A stretch of 64,000 bases of DNA from Phycisphaerae bacterium (GTDB taxonomy: Bacteria; Planctomycetota; Phycisphaerae; UBA1845). Below, piece by piece: positions 1 through 9,095 of the stretch. Within the stretch, counting starts at the first letter, position 1; each line of letters opens with the position of its first letter. The DNA lies in the NCBI GenBank assembly GCA_029260055.1, contig JAJDDX010000500.1:119467-183466 (forward strand), in the 5' to 3' direction. The notes under the pieces were generated by a model. The model was not told the DNA's origin. It was given only the letters and a program-made list of their open reading frames with translations, and did no database searches. The position numbers and the translations under genes were made by a program.

Positions 1-73
1 TCTTGGGGCAGAACTTGCCGTTGCTCGCGTGATAGGTGCCACACCCCTCACACAGCGACTTCGTTTCAATCAT
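1..73 (-). CDS. Partial CDS (N-terminus only), small Cys-containing protein MIETKSLCEGCGTYHASNGKFCPK
   Basis: Minus-strand ATG at 71-73 overlapping the stop of the preceding gene; CxxC...C pattern; truncated by window edge. Confidence 0.5.
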   Translation of the reverse strand, partial: MIETKSLCEGCGTYHASNGKFCPK

Positions 74-756
74 CACGCACCCTTCCGGACCACATCCTTC
101 TCAATCTTCTTGAAGAGCTTGTCGAACTTGCGGGCCTTCGTGATGCCTGTGCCCGGGATGCCCTTGTTCAGGGGACCCTTCTCCATGCCGTGCTGGAAAC
201 TACGCCGCACACCCTTTTGGGTCTGCCTGGTCGCCTTTGGGAGCTTGGTGTTCACCCGGTATGGACCCTTCAGGTAGCCGTACTTCGTCATGGCCCATCG
301 ACAGATGTTCCAGGCCGCCTTCTCGGACTTCCCGCGCTTGTGCTTGAGGGCCAGCATGCAGTGACGAATCTGCGCTGGGACCATCTCCTTCGGCGCCTTG
401 CCGACAGGAGTGGCCTTCGCCTTCGTGCCCGTAGGCTCCTGCTTGGCCGCCGCCCTGGCCGCCTTCTTCTCCTGGCGGGCCTTCTTGTTGGCGGCCAACG
501 CAGCACGCGTGGCCTCCTTGGCCTTCCGCGCCTTGGTCTTCTGAGCCTTGGCTATCGCCGCCGTCTTCTTCTTCGCTGCTGCCTGGGGCGTGGGTTTCTT
601 GATCGTGCGCCTCTTGGACGCAGCCTTCTTCTGGCGCTTCTGCTGCGCCTGCTGAGCCGGCTCTTGGCGCTCGTCGTCGTCCTTCGGAGGGTTGGGTCCC
701 TCCGGTGGGCGTGGCCCCTGTGGAGCCTCAATAAGCGGCATGAGCAAGTCCAGCAT
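73..756 (-). CDS. Lys/Ala-rich basic protein (histone H1-like low complexity), putative virion protein
   Basis: ORF from MLDLLMPLIEAPQGP; long AAKKKTAAIAKAQKTKARKAKEA tract; lies in the structural block. Confidence 0.6.
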   Translation of the reverse strand: MLDLLMPLIEAPQGPRPPEGPNPPKDDDERQEPAQQAQQKRQKKAASKRRTIKKPTPQAAAKKKTAAIAKAQKTKARKAKEATRAALAANKKARQEKKAARAAAKQEPTGTKAKATPVGKAPKEMVPAQIRHCMLALKHKRGKSEKAAWNICRWAMTKYGYLKGPYRVNTKLPKATRQTQKGVRRSFQHGMEKGPLNKGIPGTGITKARKFDKLFKKIEKDVVRKGA

Positions 757-758
757 GG

Positions 759-1553
759 TCACCCCGTCATGAACGGTACGGGATCCGAGAGACCCATGAT
801 CTCTTCCTTGAGCTGCCCCTTGGTCTCGTTGGCCTCGTCGATGAGCGAAGAGCCGTCCAGGAGCTTCGGTCCGCCAGCGCCAGGCATCCCGTCCTGGTAC
901 TTCGAACGCGCCCGGCCGACCCTGATCTTCGCCTCGGCGAGGGCGTACCGCATGATGAGGTCTCGCTCGCGCCACATGAGCCCCTCGGAGAAGTCGTTCT
1001 TCAGCCCATCGGGGTTGTTCTCGGTGTCATCGGCAGCGAAGGCCCCCAGGCGCGTGCTCGCGTAGCGCGCGATGAGCGAGCCGGTCCGGACGTTCCTCGG
1101 GAAGATATTCAGGAGGTTCCGGTCCCGGTAGTAGTCCCAGTCGGGCTCGGACCCGACGATCCGACGGGCGGTCTCGGCGTGCGCCAAAATCTGGTGCAAG
1201 GTGCCGTAGAACTGCCCGCCGGGAACGCCGGTGATGGACTGGTAGGCGACAGGGAGCTGGTCGACGTCGATGAACGCGAAGGGGTTGACCGCCGCGATGA
1301 TGTCGAGCTGGACGCCTGGGAACCACACCTGGATGACCATGTCGGTGTCGTCCGGCATGATGTACTCCTGGACACCTGGGACCAGGTTCACCGCAGCGTG
1401 GCGCTTGATTCCCCGGTACCCCACGTACCAACGCACAGCGTCATCGAAGGCGTCGTCCAGAGCTTCTGGCGACGTCTCCAACACGATGACTCCACCACCG
1501 AGCTTCCGCTGAATCCACCCGATGACATCTGGTTTGGTCTTGGGGTCCGCCAC
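759..1553 (-). CDS. Putative virion/neck structural protein
   Basis: 264-aa ORF, position downstream of the capsid genes; no recognised motif. Confidence 0.5.
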   Translation of the reverse strand: MADPKTKPDVIGWIQRKLGGGVIVLETSPEALDDAFDDAVRWYVGYRGIKRHAAVNLVPGVQEYIMPDDTDMVIQVWFPGVQLDIIAAVNPFAFIDVDQLPVAYQSITGVPGGQFYGTLHQILAHAETARRIVGSEPDWDYYRDRNLLNIFPRNVRTGSLIARYASTRLGAFAADDTENNPDGLKNDFSEGLMWRERDLIMRYALAEAKIRVGRARSKYQDGMPGAGGPKLLDGSSLIDEANETKGQLKEEIMGLSDPVPFMTG

Positions 1554-1587
1554 CCTTACCTCCTACTGCGACTGGAAAGAGTGATCC

Positions 1588-2043
1588 TTAGCCCCTGTCC
1601 TTGGCGCTCCTCTTTCTGGCCCCACCGGTCCCCGGCTGCACCTTGCTGGCTGGGCTCTTTGTCGAACTTTCATTCGCATCGGCGGCAGCCTGGCGGGCCT
1701 TCGCCTCGGCGGTATCGGCCTCGGCACGAGCCTGCTCTTCGGTGGCCCTCTCGGCGGCGGCGTCCTTCTCGGCCTTGGCCTGCGCCTTCTTCTCGGCCGC
1801 GGTGGCCGGCTCAGGGTCGGACTCGGGCTCGGGCTCAGGCTCAGGCTTCTCCCCGCGCCCGCGCAGGATGTCGGCGACCTCTTCGTCCGTGCATCGGCGC
1901 AGGAAACCCATCGCGACGAAACGGTCCCACTTCGAGCCTTCGAGGACCACGTTGTCGAAGATGGTCTGGTCCCCTCGTCCGACCATAATCTTCAGGTCTT
2001 TTCCCATGTAGTCGGGATGCTTTGCGTACATTTTCATGCTCAT
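1588..2043 (-). CDS. Hypothetical protein with Ala/Glu-rich C-terminal tail
   Basis: Start MSMKMYAKHPDYMG at 2043 with aggaagg RBS-like sequence upstream. Confidence 0.55.
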   Translation of the reverse strand: MSMKMYAKHPDYMGKDLKIMVGRGDQTIFDNVVLEGSKWDRFVAMGFLRRCTDEEVADILRGRGEKPEPEPEPESDPEPATAAEKKAQAKAEKDAAAERATEEQARAEADTAEAKARQAAADANESSTKSPASKVQPGTGGARKRSAKDRG

Positions 2044-2060
2044 CTGGATTCCTTCCTCAG

Positions 2061-2076
2061 GTGCAGACGTCTGCAC
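2061..2076. promoter_or_regulatory. GTGCAGACGTCTGCAC perfect palindrome (dispersed family, copy 1)
   Basis: 16-bp perfect palindrome between a stop (2087) and the next start (2043). Confidence 0.6.
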
Positions 2077-2086
2077 CCCGATTCTT

Positions 2087-3421
2087 CTACTCGCCCCACA
2101 CCGATCGGACGAGCGACTTCCACGCTGCATCACTGAGGTCGTACTTCTTGATGACCCGGTCGCGGGCGGCGGCACTACTGGTACCTGCCCTCTTGAGCAG
2201 CCTAGCAAGCTTCATCGCACCCTTTAGTCCGGGGTCGATCCCTGCCTCTGTGAGGATCCGTTGCTCCAGTCGCCGAGCCTTGCTCGTGGACTCCTCGGCC
2301 CGATGGCGGAAGCCCGTGGTCGTCGCCCTCGGCGCGTTGATGCGCTCGTGGGCGATGTTCGTGAACATGTCGAACAGCTCGGCCTCGGTCTTGGCCTCCT
2401 CGGAAGGAGCCTCCTCACCGTCGTCGACGAGGTCGTGCGTCTGGGTCCGAATGGTCGCTACCTCGACGGGAGTGAGCCACTTGCTCCCCGTCATGTCGAA
2501 CCCGTAGGTCTTCACGCGCCGACCCTCGCCGAGCTTCACAAGGAGCACCTCGGGATCGAAGTCGCTCGGGTTCACGTCCTGGACCTTGTAGACCTCGCCC
2601 TTGATGCGGACCTTCTTTCCCACCTCGGGGATGGCCTCGTTGAGACCGGAACGGCTCTCGTTGAGGCTCTCAGTCTTCGCCTTCTTGAGGCGCCCGAGGT
2701 CGGCCTTGAGATTCGAGATGTAGTAGCCCATCGGCTTCACATCGATCTGGCCCCTGCGGTCGATGTCCGCCTGCATGTCGCCCTTGGTCACACTGATACT
2801 GCGGGCCACCTTCGCGTCGAGCGGCTGGATCTCCTTGGCGTGCGCGGCGAGGTTGTGGATGTAGTTCTTGGCCGAACGACCCGTGATGGGCTTCTTCGAG
2901 CGGTAGTCCGGGTCGGTCTCCATCTCGTCGATGGTCACGTCCAGGCCCCTGAGGATGGCCTCACGACTCCTGCCCTCGGTGACACGGCTCGCTGCCCCGA
3001 GGATCTCCTGCTCGACGAGCGCTGCCTGACGAACGCCACGGCCGATCATCCGGCCCTCGCGCATGTGCTTGTGTGCCATCTTCCTTGCCAGCTTCCTCAG
3101 CTCTCGCTTGTCGTAGAGGGCGACCTCGCTCTTGAAGGCCAGTGCCGCTCCCGCAGTCATCGGGATGCGCTGCTGACCGGGCCACCAGACCTCGCCGTGG
3201 CTGAGGTGGTAACCGTGGCCACCCTTGACGATGATGGCGACCTTGGTGCCGTCGGCTGCCGTGACGTTGAACGCGGTGACGGGGAGGTCGTCGATGTCCT
3301 GGGGGACCGACATACTCTTGCCCGATCCGACGTTGTGGGTCTTGGTCCTACCACTCGCGCCGCGAGCGATGGACTCCTCGTTGCGCTGATGGGCGAGGTG
3401 TTTGAGTAGATCCATGGACAT
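2087..3421 (-). CDS. Putative virion protein with CTS-like N-terminus (MSMDLLKHLAHQRNEES)
   Basis: 444-aa ORF immediately downstream of the major capsid protein; internal SLNE/S and GLNE/A sites. Confidence 0.55.
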   Translation of the reverse strand: MSMDLLKHLAHQRNEESIARGASGRTKTHNVGSGKSMSVPQDIDDLPVTAFNVTAADGTKVAIIVKGGHGYHLSHGEVWWPGQQRIPMTAGAALAFKSEVALYDKRELRKLARKMAHKHMREGRMIGRGVRQAALVEQEILGAASRVTEGRSREAILRGLDVTIDEMETDPDYRSKKPITGRSAKNYIHNLAAHAKEIQPLDAKVARSISVTKGDMQADIDRRGQIDVKPMGYYISNLKADLGRLKKAKTESLNESRSGLNEAIPEVGKKVRIKGEVYKVQDVNPSDFDPEVLLVKLGEGRRVKTYGFDMTGSKWLTPVEVATIRTQTHDLVDDGEEAPSEEAKTEAELFDMFTNIAHERINAPRATTTGFRHRAEESTSKARRLEQRILTEAGIDPGLKGAMKLARLLKRAGTSSAAARDRVIKKYDLSDAAWKSLVRSVWGE

Positions 3422-3450
3422 GCAGACTCCTCCGTTGCGACTGCGAGACT

Positions 3451-3490
3451 ACCAGAAACGAGAAAGGGAGGCCCCTTCCAGGACCTCCCT
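3451..3490 (-). terminator. Rho-independent terminator downstream of the major capsid gene
   Basis: Minus strand GGGAGGTCC-TGGAAG-GGGCCTCCC (9-bp stem, one T-G pair) followed by TTTCTCGTTTC. Confidence 0.7.
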
Positions 3491-3517
3491 CGCTCTTCGT
3501 TCTCGAACCGTTGTGGC

Positions 3518-5017
3518 TCAGAGACCGCCGGTGATGGTCACCCGACCGTACCACTCGTCACGAAGACGCTTGGTCGCGTACCGTGTCCGCATCCCCTTGC
3601 GGTAGGTCTGGTCGTCCGGGTCCAGGAACGTGGGGGTCATCTGGAGCGGCACGTAGGGCGCGAAGACGAACCCGGCGTCCAGGTAGCTCTGCCCGCGAAG
3701 GCCGAGCATGATCTGGTTGAACCGGAAGAAGGGGTCCTGGTAGCCCCACCACTTGTTCGCCAGGGTGCCCATCTTGATGATGCCCTGGTGGGAGCTGATG
3801 GGACCGTAGCTGGGCGGGGTGACGGTGCCGTCGAACGGCCCCTGCGTGGTGCCCGGCGCGCTGACCCAGGCCGCCCGGTAGTCCGAGTGGGTCTGGAGCT
3901 GCACGAGCTTGGCCGAGACCTCGGGGGAGGTGACGAACCAGTTCGCGGGCGAACGGAGGGTCTTCTTGTGGATGAGATACGAGACCGCGCTCATCCGCGT
4001 GAGTACCGAACGGATGTGGCTGACCTCGTCGAGGCCGGCCGGGACCGTGAAGTCGAACGTGCTGGTCGTGGAGACCGACGCCTGGAAGAGCTGGTCCAGG
4101 ATATCTCGGTCCAGTTCGAGGGCGATCTCCTGGCTGATGCCGGCGACCAACTCGGTCTCCGCGTCGATGCCGTGGAAGGCACGGAGGTCATCGGCGGCCT
4201 CGGCGCTCCAGCGAGCCTTCAACTTCCTAGTCGTCGCGCGGATCGTCTCGAAGTTGATGTCGATGAAGACGTCGGGAACCTGCTTGTTGGCTTCCGAGTC
4301 GTAGTAGTAGGTCGCCCGGACCACTCGTCCAGCACCGGCCGCGGGGGCCGCCGTGAACAGGAATCCAGTTACCTGGCCGGTGGCGTAGTTGATGGAGCCC
4401 GCGGCGGTGTCGCCAGTGAAGCCACCTGCGCCGTCATCGGACGCCGTCTGAGCGACGGTACCGTCTGCGTCAACATCCTCCAGGAGCACGCTGATGCTCG
4501 CCGAGGTATCGAGGGGTCGTACAGGAGAAAACTGAAGGATGCGGTTGAGGGCCGCACCACCACCACCCATGTTGGTGCCGTCGGGAACACCGATCTGCTC
4601 GTTCTCGACCTTCTCGCCCGAGTAGTGCATGTCGAAGTTCTGGATCAGGTTCGACCCTGCGGTCGTCTGGCCCTTGCTTCGTCCATGCTTGTACTCGAAG
4701 TAGAAGACCGCTCCGACCGGGGCCGTCATCGGCTGGACCGAGACGATCTCGTTGGCGATCAGGTTCGGGAACACGCGACGCAGAACGGGGAAGATGTACT
4801 TGGTGTACTGTCCCGCGTTGACGCTGAGCGTGTCCTCGTGAAGCTGACGCCTCATGTCGTCGAGCTGGTTCTCGAAGAGCAGCGACATCACACGGCGCGT
4901 GTAGTGGTCACCCACGCCGTCGAGGAACTGCCCCCACTTATCTTCCAGGAGGGCGGAGTAGGACTCGTCCCGCACCGTCCCTTGGTTTGCTGCACCCATC
5001 ATGTTTCGCGCTTCCAT
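3518..5017 (-). CDS. Major capsid protein, T4 gp23-like
   Basis: VFPNLIANEIVSVQPMTAPVGAVFYFEYKHG matches the T4-type gp23 signature; location after the protease gene. Confidence 0.85.
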   Translation of the reverse strand: MEARNMMGAANQGTVRDESYSALLEDKWGQFLDGVGDHYTRRVMSLLFENQLDDMRRQLHEDTLSVNAGQYTKYIFPVLRRVFPNLIANEIVSVQPMTAPVGAVFYFEYKHGRSKGQTTAGSNLIQNFDMHYSGEKVENEQIGVPDGTNMGGGGAALNRILQFSPVRPLDTSASISVLLEDVDADGTVAQTASDDGAGGFTGDTAAGSINYATGQVTGFLFTAAPAAGAGRVVRATYYYDSEANKQVPDVFIDINFETIRATTRKLKARWSAEAADDLRAFHGIDAETELVAGISQEIALELDRDILDQLFQASVSTTSTFDFTVPAGLDEVSHIRSVLTRMSAVSYLIHKKTLRSPANWFVTSPEVSAKLVQLQTHSDYRAAWVSAPGTTQGPFDGTVTPPSYGPISSHQGIIKMGTLANKWWGYQDPFFRFNQIMLGLRGQSYLDAGFVFAPYVPLQMTPTFLDPDDQTYRKGMRTRYATKRLRDEWYGRVTITGGL

Positions 5018-5107
5018 CGGTCAGCTCCTTCACCGGCCTCTATCGTGTTTGCCAAGTACCGTAACTGGCTCAGTCGTTCAACTTTTCCGGTCTACAGCAC
5101 CCGGCGC

Positions 5108-6769
5108 CTATGAAGGCTTTCCGGTGCCTGCCAGCCTCGAATAGTCACTCACACCCATCCCGAACTCTGCCAGGGGGCCGACCCCAGCTTCGTCCGACTT
5201 GGGCTGCGTCCCGGTGCCGCCATGAGTGTCCTCGTGGAGATCCCGTTCCTTTCCACGCCCTACTCGGGCGCGGATACGATCTGCTTCGTCGTCATCCATG
5301 ATGCGACGTGGTTCGACGACCTCGACGAGCGCAAGGCGCTTGTGGTCGGCGATTGCTTTGCGCGTGGCGTCCTCGTCGGTGAGGTCCTCGCACAGACCCT
5401 CGACGGTGGCGATGTCATCATCGTCCATCCCCCGAGTCTCTTCGGCGACGACCCTGGCGACACGCTCACGCTCCGCGATGCGGATGGCCTGCTGGGCCTG
5501 CTGCTCGTGCTCGGCGGCCTGCTGGTGGGCCAAGCGCTCCCGCTCCTCGGACTCCTGAAGACGACGCTCCATGCCGGCGAAGCGTTCCTCCCACTCGGTC
5601 TGGGCCTCCTCGTCGGAGCTGCCACCCAAGCGGTTCAGTTCTTCGCGCACGGTGTCGACCTTGGTGTCGAGGTCGGTACGGGAGTCGTACTCATTGAGGT
5701 CGCCGATCAGGGCCAGGATGGCCGCCTTCGACGGGTCAGCCCCGAGCTTGCGCTCCAGGTGGAGACCGTAGGCCGCCTCCTTCGCCATCTTCGCGGACTC
5801 GGTCGCCTCGCGGGTGACCTTCTGGATCTCCAGCTCGCGGTCGGCCAACTCCGTGCGGAGCCTCTCGATCTCTTCGTCCTTCGCTCCGAGCTGGCCCTTG
5901 GCCTGAGCATCGACACCGAAGGGCATCACCAGGGATGCGATGGCCTCGACGACCTGTTTGGCCCCAGCTATCTCGGGGTCGGTCATGTAGTCCGAACGGA
6001 CCTTGGCCTCGACCTCTTCGCGCATGACCTCCATGGCCCGGCGCATCTCACCGGAGAAGCGGTCCACGAGACGGTCTCGGGTACGCTCCTCGGCCTCGAT
6101 GATGGCTCTGGCAACATCACTGCCAGTAGCACCCTCAGTCAGACCGGCGCCGCCACCGTTGAACTCACGAGCCAGCTCACCCACAAGTCCGGGGTAGTCC
6201 TTTTTCAGGGCTTCGACCGTCAGCTCCATCTCGTCCTCCCAGATCTTGCCTCGCTCTTCCCGGAACACGGCCGGGTAGGCGGTCTTGGTGGCGGGGTCCG
6301 CCACGAAGTCGAACGTGTCGAGCCGAAAGTCCTCCTGGACCTCCATGACTCCGTCGCTGAGGGTCTTCACGGACCCAAAGCCACGCGAACTAATGCCGAC
6401 CTCGCCGCTCGCCTCCGCGATGGCCTTCATGATGCGGCCGTTGGGCGTGTCGATGACCTCGGCCTCGCCGTAGACCTCGTTCCCGCGGACCTCCAGCTTG
6501 GTGATGATGTGGCTCACCCTCTGGAGCCGCGTGCGACCGTCCTGGGGGTGGTCCAGCTCGCCGTAGACACGACGACGCTTGATGCCCTCGGAGAGGCGAC
6601 CAAACTCGCGCTTCCACAGGTGCTCCCTGTAGAGACGCTTGTTCTCCGTCGCCTTGTCGGATCGCGCGAACTGCCCCTTGATGATGATCTTGTTGGGGGA
6701 GCCAGACTCCTTCGCTTCGGTGAGCGAGAACCTGAGGGTCGAGTGATGATCTATGAGCAGCTCTGCCAT
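5108..6769 (-). CDS. Prohead protease (gp21-like) fused to coiled-coil scaffold domain
   Basis: N-terminal RVYGELDHP...RVSHIITKLEVRGNEVYGEAEVIDTPNGRIMKAIAEASGEVGISSRGFGS; C-terminal long charged coiled coil. Confidence 0.8.
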   Translation of the reverse strand: MAELLIDHHSTLRFSLTEAKESGSPNKIIIKGQFARSDKATENKRLYREHLWKREFGRLSEGIKRRRVYGELDHPQDGRTRLQRVSHIITKLEVRGNEVYGEAEVIDTPNGRIMKAIAEASGEVGISSRGFGSVKTLSDGVMEVQEDFRLDTFDFVADPATKTAYPAVFREERGKIWEDEMELTVEALKKDYPGLVGELAREFNGGGAGLTEGATGSDVARAIIEAEERTRDRLVDRFSGEMRRAMEVMREEVEAKVRSDYMTDPEIAGAKQVVEAIASLVMPFGVDAQAKGQLGAKDEEIERLRTELADRELEIQKVTREATESAKMAKEAAYGLHLERKLGADPSKAAILALIGDLNEYDSRTDLDTKVDTVREELNRLGGSSDEEAQTEWEERFAGMERRLQESEERERLAHQQAAEHEQQAQQAIRIAERERVARVVAEETRGMDDDDIATVEGLCEDLTDEDATRKAIADHKRLALVEVVEPRRIMDDDEADRIRARVGRGKERDLHEDTHGGTGTQPKSDEAGVGPLAEFGMGVSDYSRLAGTGKPS

Positions 6770-6975
6770 GGGTATGTCCTACCAAGATCGCCATCGTTGT
6801 TTGGACGCGAGAGGGGTCCTCTTGATGAGTCGTCCCGCCTTCTCTTTTCTGACCTTCCGCTTCGGCAACTGGACCCCCTTTTTCAGGTCGTCCAGTCCTC
6901 CAGCGAACAGTTCACGTCTTCCACTTCGATAGGCAGTCCTCCGCTTTCGCTTGCCCTCAAGGAACCGGATGAGGC

Positions 6976-8037
6976 TTAGACCTCGTCCAGCTCCTCGTCG
7001 CCGTTTCCCAGGTCACCGAAATCGTCGCCGTCGAGATCGTCGAGGTCATCGAGGTCGTCGACATCTTCCTTGTACGAGGAGCCGCACTTCTCGCACTTGC
7101 CGTCCTTGCCGTACTTCATGTCGCACTTCTTGCACATTTTGTCGGCGTACATCTCGTCGAGGTCGTCACCATCGTCGTCGCTCTCTTCGAGCTTGTGGGC
7201 GTGGTACTCGCACGCCTCCAGGAGCGAAGGAGCGTCCATCGCCTCGTGGAAACGGAGGCCCTTGAGGACCTGCTCCAGGACGCTGTTGAGCTTGGCCTCC
7301 ATGGCATCGTCCAACGTGTCGTGCTGGTCCAGCTCCTCACTCAGCTCGCCCGCGTAGTCGGACAGCTCCGACATGGCCTCGCCAGCCTCTTCCTCGAAGA
7401 CCTCCTCGAAAATCTCGGAGAGGTAGAGCGAGACCAGGCTCGCGTTCAGGGCCGCCTCGCCGTAGACGCTGAGACTCTCGGTGATGGCACCGGTGCCCTC
7501 GCCCGTGATCTCCTCACGAAGCTGATCGAGGTCCGGCAGCTCGTCGGACATCTTGATGGCCTTGCCGGCGCGGTGGAGCGCCGACTGCTGCTTGGCCGAG
7601 AAGCGCGTGTTCTTGCGCTTCGCACGGCGCTTGATGGCCACCTTGTTCTTGCGGCGAGAAATGCGACCGGCCGCACGCGCCGCGCCCTTGCCCTTCCGGT
7701 ACGCCTTCTTGCCTGCGATATGGGCCTTCTTGTTGCGCTGCTGACCCTTTTTGGTCGTCGCCGAGCGGCCGATCTCGAACTCGTCGAGCGGCTCGCCGGG
7801 TAGGCCAACGTCCTCCATGAGGGAGCGCTCTTCATTCACATGGCCGGAGAGGTTGGAGGTGCCTACGCCATAGGTCGGCAGGGGAGGGGAACCCTTCCAG
7901 GTCCCGTCGGGGGACGATCCCTCCGTGAGGTTCTGGGACATTCGGTCCACCTGTCCGGTGAACTTTTCGGAGTCGATCCCGAGGTCACTGAGGTCTTCGT
8001 TCAGGGGCCTCACGGTCCGGTGCTTGGTCAGCAGCAT
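6976..8037 (-). CDS. Hypothetical virion-region protein with Lys/Arg-rich stretch and C-terminal CxxC...CxxC zinc motif
   Basis: Start MLLTKHRTVRPL at 8037; MCKKCDMKYGKDGKCEKCGSSY. Confidence 0.55.
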   Translation of the reverse strand: MLLTKHRTVRPLNEDLSDLGIDSEKFTGQVDRMSQNLTEGSSPDGTWKGSPPLPTYGVGTSNLSGHVNEERSLMEDVGLPGEPLDEFEIGRSATTKKGQQRNKKAHIAGKKAYRKGKGAARAAGRISRRKNKVAIKRRAKRKNTRFSAKQQSALHRAGKAIKMSDELPDLDQLREEITGEGTGAITESLSVYGEAALNASLVSLYLSEIFEEVFEEEAGEAMSELSDYAGELSEELDQHDTLDDAMEAKLNSVLEQVLKGLRFHEAMDAPSLLEACEYHAHKLEESDDDGDDLDEMYADKMCKKCDMKYGKDGKCEKCGSSYKEDVDDLDDLDDLDGDDFGDLGNGDEELDEV

Positions 8038-8050
8038 CTCAGGTCTCCTC

Positions 8051-8986
8051 CTACGCCGCTTCTGACGGCGCCTCGAATCGGCGTGCGAGCTTGTCGACGA
8101 AGGCCGCCGCGAGCGTCCACTCGTACATCTGGCCCGCGATTCCGTCATGGACTCGTGCCAGACACTTCACACAGCCATCCTCGGCGATCGCAAGAGCGTC
8201 GCTGACAATGCCGCGCATACCTTCCAGGTCCTCAACGAAGCCCTGGACGAACTCGGAAAACTCAGTGGCGGCCATTGAGTCGTCGCTACCTTGGAGGGTG
8301 TAGCTCTCGTCGACCTGGCGACCCAAGAGGCAAGACTCATCCATCTTCCGGAGGCTCTCGGCGAGACGCTTCACGGCGACGATGACGGCCGCTCGGTGAC
8401 CCTCCTCCTGGGAGGGTGTAATGTCCGACTCAATCATCGACTCGAAGCGGGGGGTCGGGCGCTCGATGCGACCAGCGTCCCCACCGATAAAGGCCCTCAT
8501 CGAGGACTCCTTCTCGCGGGTCGCCAGGAACCAGTCGGCCTCGTGGAATGACTGTTTGCCCCAGTGGTCCTCGACACCCTCGGGCGTGAGGCGTGCGCCG
8601 GTGTAGGCGTACTGGGCCAACTCCTTGAGCCGCTCGTCCACGTCGGGGGCACCGCGGAGGATGGCCTCGACGGTCTCTCGGGCAACACCACGGACCTGGC
8701 CGCTGAGGGCCTCGGCCTCGTAGACCGGCACAGCAATGTCCTTGATCTCGCTCAGCGTAACCTTGCCCTCATCAGACATGGCCCACTCGGCTCGGTAGAA
8801 TTCCCCGTCTTCGTTGGCCACGATACAATGGTCTGTGTGGGTTGCGATGGCGCGCACCACCCCACCACCGAAGAGGTCAGCGTGCTCTCCCACGGCTTCT
8901 TCAACCGCTCCGACATTGGCCTCGAAGGACCCAATCATGAGTCTTCCGAGGAAGTCGGCGTCGACCATTTTTTCGGTGCTGGGCAT
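8051..8986 (-). CDS. Hypothetical virion-region protein
   Basis: 311-aa ORF in the head gene block. Confidence 0.5.
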   Translation of the reverse strand: MPSTEKMVDADFLGRLMIGSFEANVGAVEEAVGEHADLFGGGVVRAIATHTDHCIVANEDGEFYRAEWAMSDEGKVTLSEIKDIAVPVYEAEALSGQVRGVARETVEAILRGAPDVDERLKELAQYAYTGARLTPEGVEDHWGKQSFHEADWFLATREKESSMRAFIGGDAGRIERPTPRFESMIESDITPSQEEGHRAAVIVAVKRLAESLRKMDESCLLGRQVDESYTLQGSDDSMAATEFSEFVQGFVEDLEGMRGIVSDALAIAEDGCVKCLARVHDGIAGQMYEWTLAAAFVDKLARRFEAPSEAA

Positions 8987-9095
8987 TGTTGGACCTACAC
9001 AGAGCCGGAGCTTTGCCCCGGCGAGTTGCTGTGAACGCTATTGCTGGTGCCCAAGGGCTGTCAAGTATCGCCACCCACGGCAGGGCCACGTATCG

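Noticed and set aside
5222-6979. Long plus-strand ORF (585 aa) opposite the protease-scaffold gene, and similar antisense ORFs at 2261-3409, 3788-5113, 9642-10805, 11743-13500, 14929-16065, 19871-21631, 28548-30197, 42919-44160, 50408-51892
   Set aside because: They mirror well-supported minus-strand genes, have low-complexity Leu/Asp/Val/Arg composition typical of antisense frames in GC-rich DNA, and show no domain motifs.
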